Made by a program: the position numbers and the translations under genes. Shown one piece after another: positions 11,283 to 19,398 of a stretch of 64,000 bases of DNA. Below the pieces are notes generated by a model. It was not told the origin of the DNA and ran no database searches. It was given only the letters and a program-made list of their open reading frames with translations. Source of the stretch: Symbiodinium kawagutii (Eukaryota; Sar; Dinophyceae; Suessiales; Symbiodiniaceae); contig VSDK01006506.1 of NCBI GenBank assembly GCA_009767595.1, positions 101,673 through 165,672 of the forward strand. Reading direction: 5' to 3'. Each line of letters opens with the position of its first letter. Position 1 is the first letter of the stretch.

Positions 11283-11770
11283 ATCAATGAAGTCCCCAAA
11301 TTTCGCGTCATCAAGCAGTGGATGCGCACACATGTGCAGGCCATTGTAGAAGATGTGATGAAAGAGGCCCTGCAGGATTTGGAAGCGTTCGCTGGAGAAG
11401 CAAAGCAGGACAGCTCCAATCACTGGAAAAGGGCAAATTCCCAACTGATTGTCAGGCAACAGCAACTCAGGGTTTCCAAAGAACTAGCCCTCTTCACATT
11501 GGATTCCGAGAATCCAAGGATGACATGTTTGCTCCATCAGCTTCAGCTTCACCGAGCCTGCAGGATCAGAACGACGCGTCAGAAGCGTTGGAACTGCCAG
11601 TCCTGCGTCCTTGCGAGCGGGTTCCTTCCAAGAACGTGCCCATCGAGGAATTGATTTACCGCATGGCTGATAGGGTGGGCCTGCCCTTAGCTAAGCCACG
11701 AGAAGGGCGGCCCTACGGCGTGCTGCGAAGAATCGTGGCCACGACCAAAGAGTACGTGGAATCTCGTCAC
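11283..11770 (+). CDS. Unrecognised gene fragment (two exon-like segments) left of the retroelement
   Basis: Two protein-like segments in different frames. The first (about 11283-11440) follows a CATCAG acceptor and reads EVPKFRVIKQWMRTHVQAIV, then DVMKEALQDLEAFAGEAK. The second (about 11518-11765) follows AAG|GATGAC and reads a Ser-rich lead, then a VPIEELIYRMADRVGLPLAK segment and GVLRRIVATTKEYV. They would join by an intron lying between about 11440 and 11517. The gene seems to stop shortly before the left end of the retroelement at 11955, so insertion may have cut it, but I find no matching 3' part right of 19908. Confidence 0.35.
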
Positions 11771-11954
11771 AGATCTTCTTGTGCGGAAGGTTTGAGGTGT
11801 ACATGTTGCAACTTGATTACTTGTTTTGCAGCTATCTGTCAAAAGTCAACTCTTCCAAAATTACTTGCAAGATTTAGCAGGCTTTTCTGTAGGGTTTAAG
11901 TTTGTAAAGTTTAGGGTTTATGATATCTCAGATCTCCCACCCCCACAAACATAT

Positions 11955-12062
11955 ATATTTATTGAACGCCTTCCACACGGGGACTCCAACAAGGAGTTCG
12001 GTTCCCCAGGCTTTCGGTGACCCCGTGACTGCACTTGCGTCCCTGAGTTGCCGAGTAGAGGG
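11955..12062 (+). repeat. Terminal repeat A1 (108 bp)
   Basis: Identical over all 108 bases to 19801-19908. It contains a potential hairpin: 11981-11987 pairs with 11993-11999 around an AACAA loop, and 11976-11982 can pair with 12021-12027. It marks the left limit of the element. Confidence 0.85.
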
Positions 12063-12084
12063 GTGGCCGCAGCATCTTCAGCTG
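12063..12084 (+). repeat. Short repeat x, left copy (22 bp)
   Basis: Twenty-two bases beginning GTGGCCGCAGCATC recur exactly at 19591-19612, between B1 and B2. It abuts A1 on one side and the ATG of the first ORF on the other. Confidence 0.75.
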
Positions 12085-12372
12085 ATGCCCCCTCAACTCA
12101 GCTTGTCAGCTGCCACTGGGGGGTTGTCAGCTGCCCTGGTGTCCAACCTGCTCCGCCAGGTTGAGACACCGTTCCCAGCTGCCGCTGTCTGCCAGGAGCT
12201 GGTGGCTCCTACATTCAGCTGGGGTGCTTTCGCAGCGGGCATCCTGGTGGGCATCTTCGTTGCTCAGCTGCTGGATCTGGTGGTGCTTGCGCGGCACTAC
12301 TTGCATTGGTGGTTGCGCAACAGGGCTTGGGGCGCGGTTAACGCGTCATTGGTCCGTGGGCGGCTTGGATGA
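12085..12372 (+). CDS. Retroelement ORF A: small single-pass membrane protein
   Basis: ATG 12085 to TGA 12370-12372, 95 residues. A polar, Ala/Leu-rich N-terminal half is followed by one strong hydrophobic segment, GAFAAGILVGIFVAQLLDLV, then a basic tail (WWLRNRAWG, RGRLG), so a single transmembrane helix with a positive-inside C-terminus is likely. No signal-peptide cleavage site is evident. The ATG is the first in-frame ATG inside the element; the frame also reads upstream through A1. Its stop overlaps the next start as ATGA (12369-12372). Membrane leader ORFs are not part of the usual DIRS gene set; function unknown. Confidence 0.5.
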   Translation: MPPQLSLSAATGGLSAALVSNLLRQVETPFPAAAVCQELVAPTFSWGAFAAGILVGIFVAQLLDLVVLARHYLHWWLRNRAWGAVNASLVRGRLG

Positions 12373-12881
12373 GCGGCAGTCCCTTCTCATTGGAGGAGCT
12401 GTCGGTGTTGGTGGTGGAACTGCAACAGCGCGTGGCTGATTTAGAGCTGCGTGCTGTAAACCCTGGGCCAGGTCCTGTCACTGTGAACTAGATTGGCAGC
12501 TCTGCTGGTGCTGCGCCTTCTTCGGAGGCGCCCATTCCTGTGGCTGAGTGCTACAGGCCTGCTGCTGGTGCTGCGCCTTCGAGCACTATCTCGGAGGCTG
12601 AAAGGCGTGCCATTGCTGTGGACATTGGCCGCTTCTTCTGCAGGGCATTGGCTGGTGATAATCGGGGGACCAGTGGTCGGTCCCGCAATCCATTGGCCTC
12701 CAAGGTCTACGTCCTGGTGCGTGACATCCAGGGCAACTGCTACAATCCTGTGAAGGTCTTCAAGACCTTCGCATCCATCCGCCCCTTGGTGAAGCGGGGC
12801 GACAACTGCGAGGACAGCGTCTTCGCTGGCTTCCCTGCTCTTTGGGAAGCGCAGGCAGGGCCTTTCTTGGCCTGCCGATGA
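12369..12881 (+). CDS. Retroelement ORF B (gag-side) with an internal TAG
   Basis: Starts at ATG 12369, overlapping the ORF A stop as ATGA. It reads a short predicted coiled coil (SLEELSVLVVELQQRVADLE) and an NPGP motif (12459-12470), meets a TAG at 12489-12491, then continues in the same frame through an Ala/Pro/Ser-rich linker and a globular part (KVYVLVRDIQGNCYNPVKVF, then SIRPLVKRGDNC) to TGA 12879-12881. The frame after the TAG is clearly protein-like, so the TAG is either a nonsense mutation in this copy or a read-through codon. No Cys-His knuckle is present. Confidence 0.45.
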
Positions 12882-13576
12882 CTGAGGCAGAAGAGCCAGA
12901 GGACGCAGCAGCCCGCTCACAGCTGCTACGTTCCTTCACAGTTTTGGTGGGCGAAACAGGTCGACCTGATCCGGACTATCCTGTTGGGTACTACGAGCTG
13001 CCTCCCACTCCCGATTTTGGAGAGCCTGCGGAGAAGATAGCCGTTGTCCTCATCACCGAGATTCAGGGCTTCCTATTGGTGGCGGTGCCTCAGTCAGTTT
13101 GGCATCGCACAGCTGCTCGGAGAAAGCTTCCTCCTCAGGCCTTGCAGAAAGCTGTTTCGGTCCAGGTCGCTGTTGTGAACCGTGACCGTCCTGACGAGGA
13201 GCATAATCCGGTGAAGGTGTGGATCGGCTATTTGTCCTTGGAGCACGAGGAGTCGGTCTTCTTCGAAAGTGAAGCCGGTGAGGAGCCAGACGTTTGGTTT
13301 GTTCCTGGAGGTGTTGGTCTTCTTCCTTCAGCCGACAGTTTGTGGGAAGCTGCTGAGAGGTACTTTGGTTTTCAGACGGCTACTAGTGGGGCAGATCCTG
13401 CTGCAGCTGGTTCGACCGATAAAGTATGGAAGGATCGGTTGGAAGGTGTCGAAAAACAGATGCAGGTGATAGCCAACAGCCTTGCCGAGTTGCAAAGCAG
13501 TCTGTGCCTCCACCGCCGGGCTTCCCGGTTGTGGCCGAAGCTGCCGTGCCTCCTGGCTTGGACCCCGAAGTTGTGA
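12878..13576 (+). CDS. Retroelement ORF C (gag-like, N-terminal part)
   Basis: ATG 12878 overlaps the stop of ORF B as ATGA, again one base back. It reads an acidic start (MTEAEEPEDAA), a beta-rich globular part (EKIAVVLITEIQGFLLVAVP; NPVKVWIGYLSLEHEESVFF) and a predicted coiled coil (DRLEGVEKQMQVIANSLAEL) up to about 13500. After that this frame turns into an unlikely Arg/Leu-rich tail ending at 13576, while the -1 frame continues sensibly (PPPPGFPVVAEAAVPPG). ORFs C and D are therefore probably one protein split by a frameshift near 13500. No family hit is nameable. Confidence 0.5.
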   Translation: MTEAEEPEDAAARSQLLRSFTVLVGETGRPDPDYPVGYYELPPTPDFGEPAEKIAVVLITEIQGFLLVAVPQSVWHRTAARRKLPPQALQKAVSVQVAVVNRDRPDEEHNPVKVWIGYLSLEHEESVFFESEAGEEPDVWFVPGGVGLLPSADSLWEAAERYFGFQTATSGADPAAAGSTDKVWKDRLEGVEKQMQVIANSLAELQSSLCLHRRASRLWPKLPCLLAWTPKL

Positions 13577-14586
13577 AGTCAGCCAGATTGTCAGGAGTCC
13601 CGGAGAAGCAGATTCAGCAAATGGCTCGTTTGGCAGCAGCAGGACAGCAAAAGCTCGGAGACCTCCCAGCCCCAAAGAAGAAAGCTCAGAAGAATGTCTT
13701 GTCAGAGAGCGAGGGGGACGATCCTTTCGAAGAACTTGGAGAGCTAGGGGATCCCAATGCAGCAGGTTCCCAAGGGGATCAACTTACCATGGCTGTGGCT
13801 CGGTTGACTCAGATAGCCACTCACCTCACCCAGAACAAGAACAAACCGAAGTCCCTCGACGACATCCTGGATGGTACAGGGGGTCTAGGTCAGAACGAAT
13901 CCATAGGCTCCAGCATGTCCAGGAAGAATGCAGCAGCGTTGAGGCTTCTCCGAAGATCGTTGCAGTCCAATCCAAAAGCGATCTACCAGCAGATCGAGAA
14001 GAATATGGAAGAGGACTTTCATGTGCAATCGATGATGCCAGGAACATCGACTTCGGCGCCAGTCACTGCCAGGGCTTGGCTGGAGATGAGAAGCCGGGTG
14101 CAGATGTACCAAACCAATGTCCGCTTCCTTTGGGGAGCGGCCGGCATCTTGGACAGCTTGCGTGTGGGAGCAGTGGACGAAGCCAGAGCGAGGGCCGCTC
14201 TGATGTTATGTCAGGGCGATCAGCTCTCGATCGATCGAGGGAGCTGGCTAGTCGCAAGCGAACTAGCTTTAGAAGACCCGCCACCGCTAGCAAAGTTCAG
14301 TGCTCATACTCTCCCATCGGAGAGCGAAGCTCCGTACTCGAAACTCATCGACAGCCGATGGATGGACCTGGTACTTCACAGGTTGAACGAGTACGACACG
14401 TTGGCGGAGAAGAAGAGGAAGCTGAATCGAAAGCCCTTTGCGCCTTCGACAGAGGACCCTGCTGCTGCTGCAAAAGCTGCAGCCAAATCCAAAGGGAAAG
14501 GGGGATCCAAAGGAGGCCAAAAGAAAGGAGGATCTGGAGGGGGAGCAGAGACCGAAGCCCCCCCGACCTCCACGACAGGGCAGTGA
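13426..14586 (+). CDS. Retroelement ORF D: gag-like core protein
   Basis: Open from ATG 13426, but the believable protein begins near 13500, where it continues the coiled-coil of ORF C. A Pro-rich segment leads into helical regions (PEKQIQQMARLAAAGQQKLG; LTMAVARLTQIATHLTQNKN) and a capsid-like helical part (RAWLEMRSRVQMYQTNVRFL), then a basic Lys/Gly-rich tail (KGKGGSKGGQKKGGSGGG) that could bind RNA in place of zinc knuckles. It ends at TGA 14584-14586, 19 bases past a candidate slippery site that would pass ribosomes into pol. Confidence 0.6.
   Translation: MEGSVGRCRKTDAGDSQQPCRVAKQSVPPPPGFPVVAEAAVPPGLDPEVVKSARLSGVPEKQIQQMARLAAAGQQKLGDLPAPKKKAQKNVLSESEGDDPFEELGELGDPNAAGSQGDQLTMAVARLTQIATHLTQNKNKPKSLDDILDGTGGLGQNESIGSSMSRKNAAALRLLRRSLQSNPKAIYQQIEKNMEEDFHVQSMMPGTSTSAPVTARAWLEMRSRVQMYQTNVRFLWGAAGILDSLRVGAVDEARARAALMLCQGDQLSIDRGSWLVASELALEDPPPLAKFSAHTLPSESEAPYSKLIDSRWMDLVLHRLNEYDTLAEKKRKLNRKPFAPSTEDPAAAAKAAAKSKGKGGSKGGQKKGGSGGGAETEAPPTSTTGQ
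14559..14565 (+). promoter_or_regulatory. Candidate -1 ribosomal frameshift site (gag-pol)
   Basis: In the gag frame the bases read C CCC CCG, which has the X XXY YYZ heptamer form. A -1 slip here leads without a stop into the pol frame (PPDLHDRAVKTR onward), and the gag stop lies 19 bases downstream at 14584. Short inverted matches (14570-14574 with 14607-14611) could give a weak downstream stem. The site is inferred from sequence only. Confidence 0.5.
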
Positions 14587-17500
14587 AAACAAGGTCGGAA
14601 CTTGGACGTGGCTTGGAATGTGCTGATTCGTTGCCTTTGCCCGGTTCTTCTTCATCAGAGCGGCAGGGTGCATCCCTGACTGCTGAGTTGGGTCGGGGCA
14701 ACATGAAAGCAGCATCAACCTTGCCCAAGTCCAGTTCCGACCAAAATGTTGCGGAGGCCTTTGGCGATCATTTTGACGGTGATGACTCCGGTGGCACTTC
14801 GAAGAAAGTGTCATTTGCCAAGGTCGCCTCTGCTACAGCATCTGCAAGAGTGCCCGGCACTTCAGCTACTACAGTGTCGGTCAAAGCACTTTGGAATTCG
14901 ATGACTAGGTGGATTTTGCAGAGCCCTTGTGGACGGCTCAGAACATTTTTTCTCTCCTCCTTCAAATCAAAGGCAAACAAGTTGCAGAGACCTGTTACCG
15001 ATGGGTCAGTGTGGCCCCTTCCTTTGCCTCACCCTCAGGTTGGACTCGGGGGTGAGGATCACACAGTGGATATCGCGATGCAGCACTGCCTCAACAACAT
15101 GGTGGTAGTGCTCAACTGGCTGCATTTAGGACAGCCTGGAGCACCACCCAGGACCTACTGTGCTGCCCTGCCCCTGAATGGCCGTCAGAGAGCGGTAGTG
15201 GGTAGGTTGAGACGTTTTTGTGATGTCTGGCAAAAGGTGGGTGAAGTTACTGCCGAAGACATGGGCAGATCAGCTTCAAAGATGGAGACGTTAGAAGAAG
15301 CGGTTGCGAAGCTGGAAAAGACAGCTGTCACCTTTGCCGAGACCTCAGGCTATGGAATTCCAAACAGCAGAAGTGGCCGCTTTGCCGCTTCCCTGTTCAG
15401 TGATGTGCAGCAAGCCAAGCCGGTGGTAGCCTCTCGACTCAACTTTGGTGGCACTCCCCAGTTTGATCCTCGTGAACATCTGGATGCTACCGCACGTGCA
15501 GTTTATGAGGACCCAGCTTCGACATTGCTGCCTGAAGAACACCGAGTGGATCCTCCTGTAGTTCGAGTGCATGGCCGTCGTTGGGAAGTGCTGCAGCTTC
15601 TCAGAAAGTTGGATGCGACTGGACGCCTTGCAATCTTTCCGGAGCACTACACAGAGGAGCGTTACCGAGCAGGCTTATTCTGCCTGCCTAAGAATAGTAC
15701 AACTGATAGGTTGATTCTGGACTCACTGCCTTCAAACTCTCGCGAAACATGCTTGAATCGTTGGACCCAGTCGATGGCTTCACCAATGCCATTGTTGAGT
15801 TGGACTCTTCGAGAGGGGGAGGAGATCAGGACAGCAGGAGAAGACCTGCGTGACTACTACTACTATTTCGCAGTGGGTCCCAGCAGATCTAGGCGGAACA
15901 CCCTTCGTTTCAAACTGTCGCGGCGTGAAGCCGAAAGCTTCAAGGCCTTTGCAGGATTGGAATCCTCCTCGTCTTCGCACTTTTGCCCGGCACTTTGCAC
16001 ACTGGCGATGGGCGACGGGAACGCCGTTGAGATAGGACAACAGTGCCACGTCAAGATGGCCTTGGATGAAGGCGTGATAAACCCCGAGGACCTCGTCACA
16101 CTGCGAGGCCGAGCACCTCGTGGTAAAGTATGTGCTGGCGTAGTGATCGATGACCTGGTCACTTTGCAAAAGATGACGGTGGATGAGGATCAACCTATCA
16201 TAGCCGATGCGCTGGCCGATTTGATGGTGGAGATCTACCAGCGAAAAGGCTTGAACCCTCACGACAAGACGCGGTTCAGATCTGAGAAGTTGGGGAAATT
16301 TTGGGGATGCTACTTGGATGGAGAGGCCGGTCTGATCGGACCACAAGTTGAAAGAGTACTGCCCTTGGCGATGATTACAGCTCAGGTAGCAAGATGTGGC
16401 TCTGCTTCCCGGAAACTCCTTGAAGTGATCGCTGGAGCTTGGACCTCGGTGTTGCAGTATCGAAAGCGGTGCATGTGTCTCCTTGACCAGGTTTTCCAGA
16501 CCATCATGCATAACGACTACGGGACAGCCTTTCAGATGAGTGCTGATTGCGTGGCCGAGTTGTGGACTCTGGTGGCTCTGGGACCTTCTTTTTGCACCGA
16601 CCTTCGAGTAACCGATCTTGCTGAAATCACCTGTGTCGATGCTTCAAGTGATTGGAAAGCTGAAGTTGCGTCACCACTACCTGAGAAGTTAGCCGAAGAG
16701 CTACATCGCCATGGCCTCTCAAAGTCTTCTTGGACTCGCATGCTCAGCCCCTTGAAAGCTTTGAAGCGATCTCAAGGAACCCTGGAACCTGAAGATGAAC
16801 TTCCGGACCCTGAAGACGTTTTTCATGCTCATCCTCTCTGGACTGATGTGATCCGTTCGCAGACTTTTCATGAACGAAGACGAGCTAGAGTGCGAGCTGG
16901 GAATCACATAAACATTTCGGAGCTGGAGGCCGCCCTCGATGCCGAGCAGACCTTAGCATTGAACTATGCCAACAAGCGCTTTCTTTTGGCTTCAGATTCT
17001 CAGGTCGTTTTGGGAGCCTTGTTGAAAGGCCGGTCGGCTTCCAGATGCTTGAATCGACGTCTTCAACGCCATCTCCCCTTCATTTTAGGTCAGAACTGCT
17101 ACACAACCTTTCAATATGTTAACACCTTGGATAACCCTGCTGATGACCCTACCAGATGCAGAACAGTTCGAGGCCCTGCAATTGATGAACCGGAGTGGTT
17201 GGAAACGGCCGCAGCTGGCGAGTTTGCGAAGTTAGACGAGCTCTTGCAACAGACAGGCTTGGATGACATTGCTATCGCTCGACTCCCTGCTGAGATGCGT
17301 GAAGCTCGACGAGTCCCTGATGTTCGAGGACCAACTGATCGCCAAGTTCGACGTCGGGCTTTTGCAAAGCAGCGCAGTTCTCGCTCGGCCCCAGCAGCTT
17401 CGCCGCCGAGCTCTACTTCCTTGAAGGTGCCTCCAACCAGTTGCAGAACCTCGAGAATAAGCAGGACACCAGGGGCCCCCGATAAACCCCCAGTGGCAGC

Positions 17501-19352
17501 TAGTTCACCCGTGCCTGTCCAGCCATGGCTTCGTCGTGCCGTGTTGAGTGCACCTGCGGAGCGCCTGATTGGCGTCTTACCCTCTTCACAGTTTGTCCTG
17601 CCTCCTGGAAAAACCTTAGAGGAACTTCGCCATTATAAGGGCCATTTGGATTTGTTTTCCGGGTCCCGTGGAGCCGCGAAAGCCTTGGCAAAGAAGACTG
17701 GATGTTGGGTTTTAACTTATGACATTTTGCACTCTGCTTCTGAAGATTTGCTGGATCCTTCAGTACGACAGGCCATTGAGCGAATGATCTCAGAGGGTTG
17801 TTTCTGGAGCGTAGCAGCCGGTCCTGTGTGTGCCAGCTTTAGCCGCGCAGTTCGACCCCCTGTACGCTCCAGAGCCTTTCCTCGAGGTCTCAGTGGCATT
17901 TCTGACAACATGCAAATCAAAGTCGAGGTGGGGAACGATATGTCTTTCTGGGTTGCTGCATTAGTCCGCCTCGCTCACCAACACGGCTTGTTGTTTTGGG
18001 TGGAGAACCCATGGCTGTCGTTTTTGTGGCAGCAACCGGAATGGTTACAGTTGGTCGGTGATGGGTTGGGGGCGTTCTATACCACGGACTATTGCAGATG
18101 GGGAACACCTTGGCGAAAGAGAACCTCCTTTTTTACAAACACTTCCTTAGGTGGACAAAAAGTGTTTTGCGTTTGCAGTAAACCGCATGTTCGTCTAGTG
18201 GGCTACTGCAAATCGAAGCAACTGATGTGGACAAAGATAGCGGAACCCTATCCCGTGAAGTTGTGCCGGCTGCTTGCAGCAGCAATAGCTGAAGGTATGA
18301 AACCTGCAGAGAGAAGAGAGAAGTTAGATGCAGCCGCATGCGCTCGCTGCTCTGCTCGAGTTGGGGAAGCTTCGAATCCTGGCCCTCGTCCTCGTTTCCG
18401 AGGCGACAGGCCTCTTGACTTGGAGCAGGTGCAACGTGTTGAGCAAACAACACTTGCATTACAGGCTAGAGTGCATGGCCGTTATCTTGCATGGCTCCAA
18501 CAGGAACTTGAACCTGCTGCTTTTCAGGAGTTGCGCCTCCATCCGGAACTTCAGGTGCTGTTTCTTCGGAGTTTTGGTAACTGGCTGTATCAACATGGGG
18601 AGCCGCTATATATCTTTCGTCATTTGGTTGTCTTCATACAACAACAATTTCCTACAATGCGGGATCATGTTACAAAAGCTTGGGACTTGCTTCAAAGATG
18701 GGAGCTAGTGGAACCAGTATCCCACCGGCCACCTTTGCCTAAGTCAGTGCTCGACTCCATGGTGAGTTTGGCATTGTCTTGGCGATGGGTCCGGTGGGCT
18801 GCTGTTACCATGCTTGCCTTCCATGGATGTTTACGAGCTGGAGAGCCTTTGAAGGCAACTCGCAAAGACTTGTTGTTGCCTTCTGATGCGGAACTGCCGG
18901 AGGGGATATGTTATCTGCTGATTGCATCACCGAAGACGAGACGACGAGGTCGTGGTGCCGTACAGCATGCAAAGGTGACTCATCCTGAAACAGTCCGGCT
19001 CTGCAGTTCAGCTTTCAAGCAAGTGCCGCCCGATGGGCTGCTGTACCCAGCCTCTCCAGCCACTTACAGACTTAGGTGGAACAGATTGCTCTCGACACTG
19101 GGCATTCCCACGAACCTAGCGCTCACGCCGGGTTCCCTCAGAGCTGGTGGTGCTGTACATCAGTACCATATAGGGGTTGGAGTAACTGATCTTTGCTGGA
19201 AGATGCGAATCAAACATCTGGCAACTTTGGAGAGTTACCTGCAGGAGACAGCTGCAGTTAATATCATCTTAGAGTTGCCAGTTCAAGCCCGAGAAAATGT
19301 CAAAGCTTGTGCACAAATGTTGCCACACCAGATCGCCGCTCTCGATCCTTAG
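14559..19352 (+). CDS. pol: Retroelement Pol polyprotein: RT, RNase H, methyltransferase-like, tyrosine recombinase
   Basis: About 1,600 codons in one frame to TAG 19350-19352; the frame is open from 13482, but only the part after the gag overlap has domain character. Order: Ser/Thr-rich linker; a conserved region of unknown role (15000-15600, including QHCLNNMVVVLNWLHLGQPG); reverse transcriptase (about 15600-16400); RNase H (16606-17165); a Pro/Ser-rich linker; a methyltransferase-like domain (17635-18300); a Cys-pair and NPGP linker; and a tyrosine recombinase (18480-19290). All key RT and RNase H acidic residues are visible. There is no internal stop, unlike the gag side, so this half looks intact. 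Products would act in cDNA synthesis and integration of a circular intermediate. Confidence 0.85.
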   Translation, partial: PPDLHDRAVKTRSELGRGLECADSLPLPGSSSSERQGASLTAELGRGNMKAASTLPKSSSDQNVAEAFGDHFDGDDSGGTSKKVSFAKVASATASARVPGTSATTVSVKALWNSMTRWILQSPCGRLRTFFLSSFKSKANKLQRPVTDGSVWPLPLPHPQVGLGGEDHTVDIAMQHCLNNMVVVLNWLHLGQPGAPPRTYCAALPLNGRQRAVVGRLRRFCDVWQKVGEVTAEDMGRSASKMETLEEAVAKLEKTAVTFAETSGYGIPNSRSGRFAASLFSDVQQAKPVVASRLNFGGTPQFDPREHLDATARAVYEDPASTLLPEEHRVDPPVVRVHGRRWEVLQLLRKLDATGRLAIFPEHYTEERYRAGLFCLPKNSTTDRLILDSLPSNSRETCLNRWTQSMASPMPLLSWTLREGEEIRTAGEDLRDYYYYFAVGPSRSRRNTLRFKLSRREAESFKAFAGLESSSSSHFCPALCTLAMGDGNAVEIGQQCHVKMALDEGVINPEDLVTLRGRAPRGKVCAGVVIDDLVTLQKMTVDEDQPIIADALADLMVEIYQRKGLNPHDKTRFRSEKLGKFWGCYLDGEAGLIGPQVERVLPLAMITAQVARCGSASRKLLEVIAGAWTSVLQYRKRCMCLLDQVFQTIMHNDYGTAFQMSADCVAELWTLVALGPSFCTDLRVTDLAEITCVDASSDWKAEVASPLPEKLAEELHRHGLSKSSWTRMLSPLKALKRSQGTLEPEDELPDPEDVFHAHPLWTDVIRSQTFHERRRARVRAGNHINISELEAALDAEQTLALNYANKRFLLASDSQVVLGALLKGRSASRCLNRRLQRHLPFILGQNCYTTFQYVNTLDNPADDPTRCRTVRGPAIDEPEWLETAAAGEFAKLDELLQQTGLDDIAIARLPAEMREARRVPDVRGPTDRQVRRRAFAKQRSSRSAPAASPPSSTSLKVPPTSCRTSRISRTPGAPDKPPVAASSPVPVQPWLRRAVLSAPAERLIGVLPSSQFVLPPGKTLEELRHYKGHLDLFSGSRGAAKALAKKTGCWVLTYDILHSASEDLLDPSVRQAIERMISEGCFWSVAAGPVCASFSRAVRPPVRSRAFPRGLSGISDNMQIKVEVGNDMSFWVAALVRLAHQHGLLFWVENPWLSFLWQQPEWLQLVGDGLGAFYTTDYCRWGTPWRKRTSFFTNTSLGGQKVFCVCSKPHVRLVGYCKSKQLMWTKIAEPYPVKLCRLLAAAIAEGMKPAERREKLDAAACARCSARVGEASNPGPRPRFRGDRPLDLEQVQRVEQTTLALQARVHGRYLAWLQQELEPAAFQELRLHPELQVLFLRSFGNWLYQHGEPLYIFRHLVVFIQQQFPTMRDHVTKAWDLLQRWELVEPVSHRPPLPKSVLDSMVSLALSWRWVRWAAVTMLAFHGCLRAGEPLKATRKDLLLPSDAELPEGICYLLIASPKTRRRGRGAVQHAKVTHPETVRLCSSAFKQVPPDGLLYPASPATYRLRWNRLLSTLGIPTNLALTPGSLRAGGAVHQYHIGVGVTDLCWKMRIKHLATLESYLQETAAVNIILELPVQARENVKACAQMLPHQIAALDP
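15600..16400 (+). other. Reverse transcriptase domain
   Basis: Successive RT motifs are visible: AGLFCLPKNSTTDRLILDSL (fingers, matching the 'lRli.D' block), AGEDLRDYYYYFAVGPS (motif A, catalytic Asp in the place of DLKDAY), CTLAMGDGNAVEIGQQCH (motif B) and GVVIDDLVTLQ (motif C, IDD replacing YxDD). The YYYY run after the motif A Asp is unusual. Confidence 0.85.
16606..17165 (+). other. RNase H domain
   Basis: The four acidic positions of RNase H are visible in order: the Asp of TCVDASSDW, the Glu of INISELEAALDAEQ, the Asp of LLASDSQVVLGALL and the Asp of DNPADDPTR. This placement directly after RT matches DIRS-type elements. Confidence 0.85.
17635..18300 (+). other. Cytosine-methyltransferase-like domain inside Pol
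   Basis: GHLDLFSGSRGAAKALAKKT is a Rossmann-type AdoMet-binding motif I. About 50 residues on, AAGPVCASFSRA has the position and form of motif IV of C5-cytosine methyltransferases (PC followed by FS), and LLFWVENPWLSFLW fits motif VI (ENV/ENP). A later TTDYCRWGTPWRKRTSFFT segment resembles motif VIII. Many DIRS elements carry a Dam-like N6-adenine domain at this position; here the Cys in motif IV and ENP point instead to a C5-type enzyme. Activity is uncertain because motif IV reads PVC where PPC is usual. Confidence 0.65.
18480..19290 (+). other. Tyrosine recombinase domain
   Basis: Core features of a tyrosine recombinase are visible: box I Arg in AFHGCLRAGEPLKATRKD, a beta-hairpin Lys in ASPKTRRRGRG, a box II Arg in TPGSLRAGGAVHQYH (the usual His three residues before this Arg is Gly), and the C-terminal WKMRIKHLATLESYLQE with the nucleophile Tyr. 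The N-terminal helical core-binding part starts near 18480. It would integrate a circular cDNA, taking the place of an integrase. Confidence 0.8.
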
Positions 19353-19398
19353 CAGGTAGTTGCGCAGCAATTTTCAACTGCTGGCACTAGGTTAGCAA

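Noticed and set aside
11955-12062. The 108-bp repeat as a tRNA-like or SINE-derived sequence
   Set aside because: It has hairpin potential but no recognisable A/B boxes or cloverleaf.
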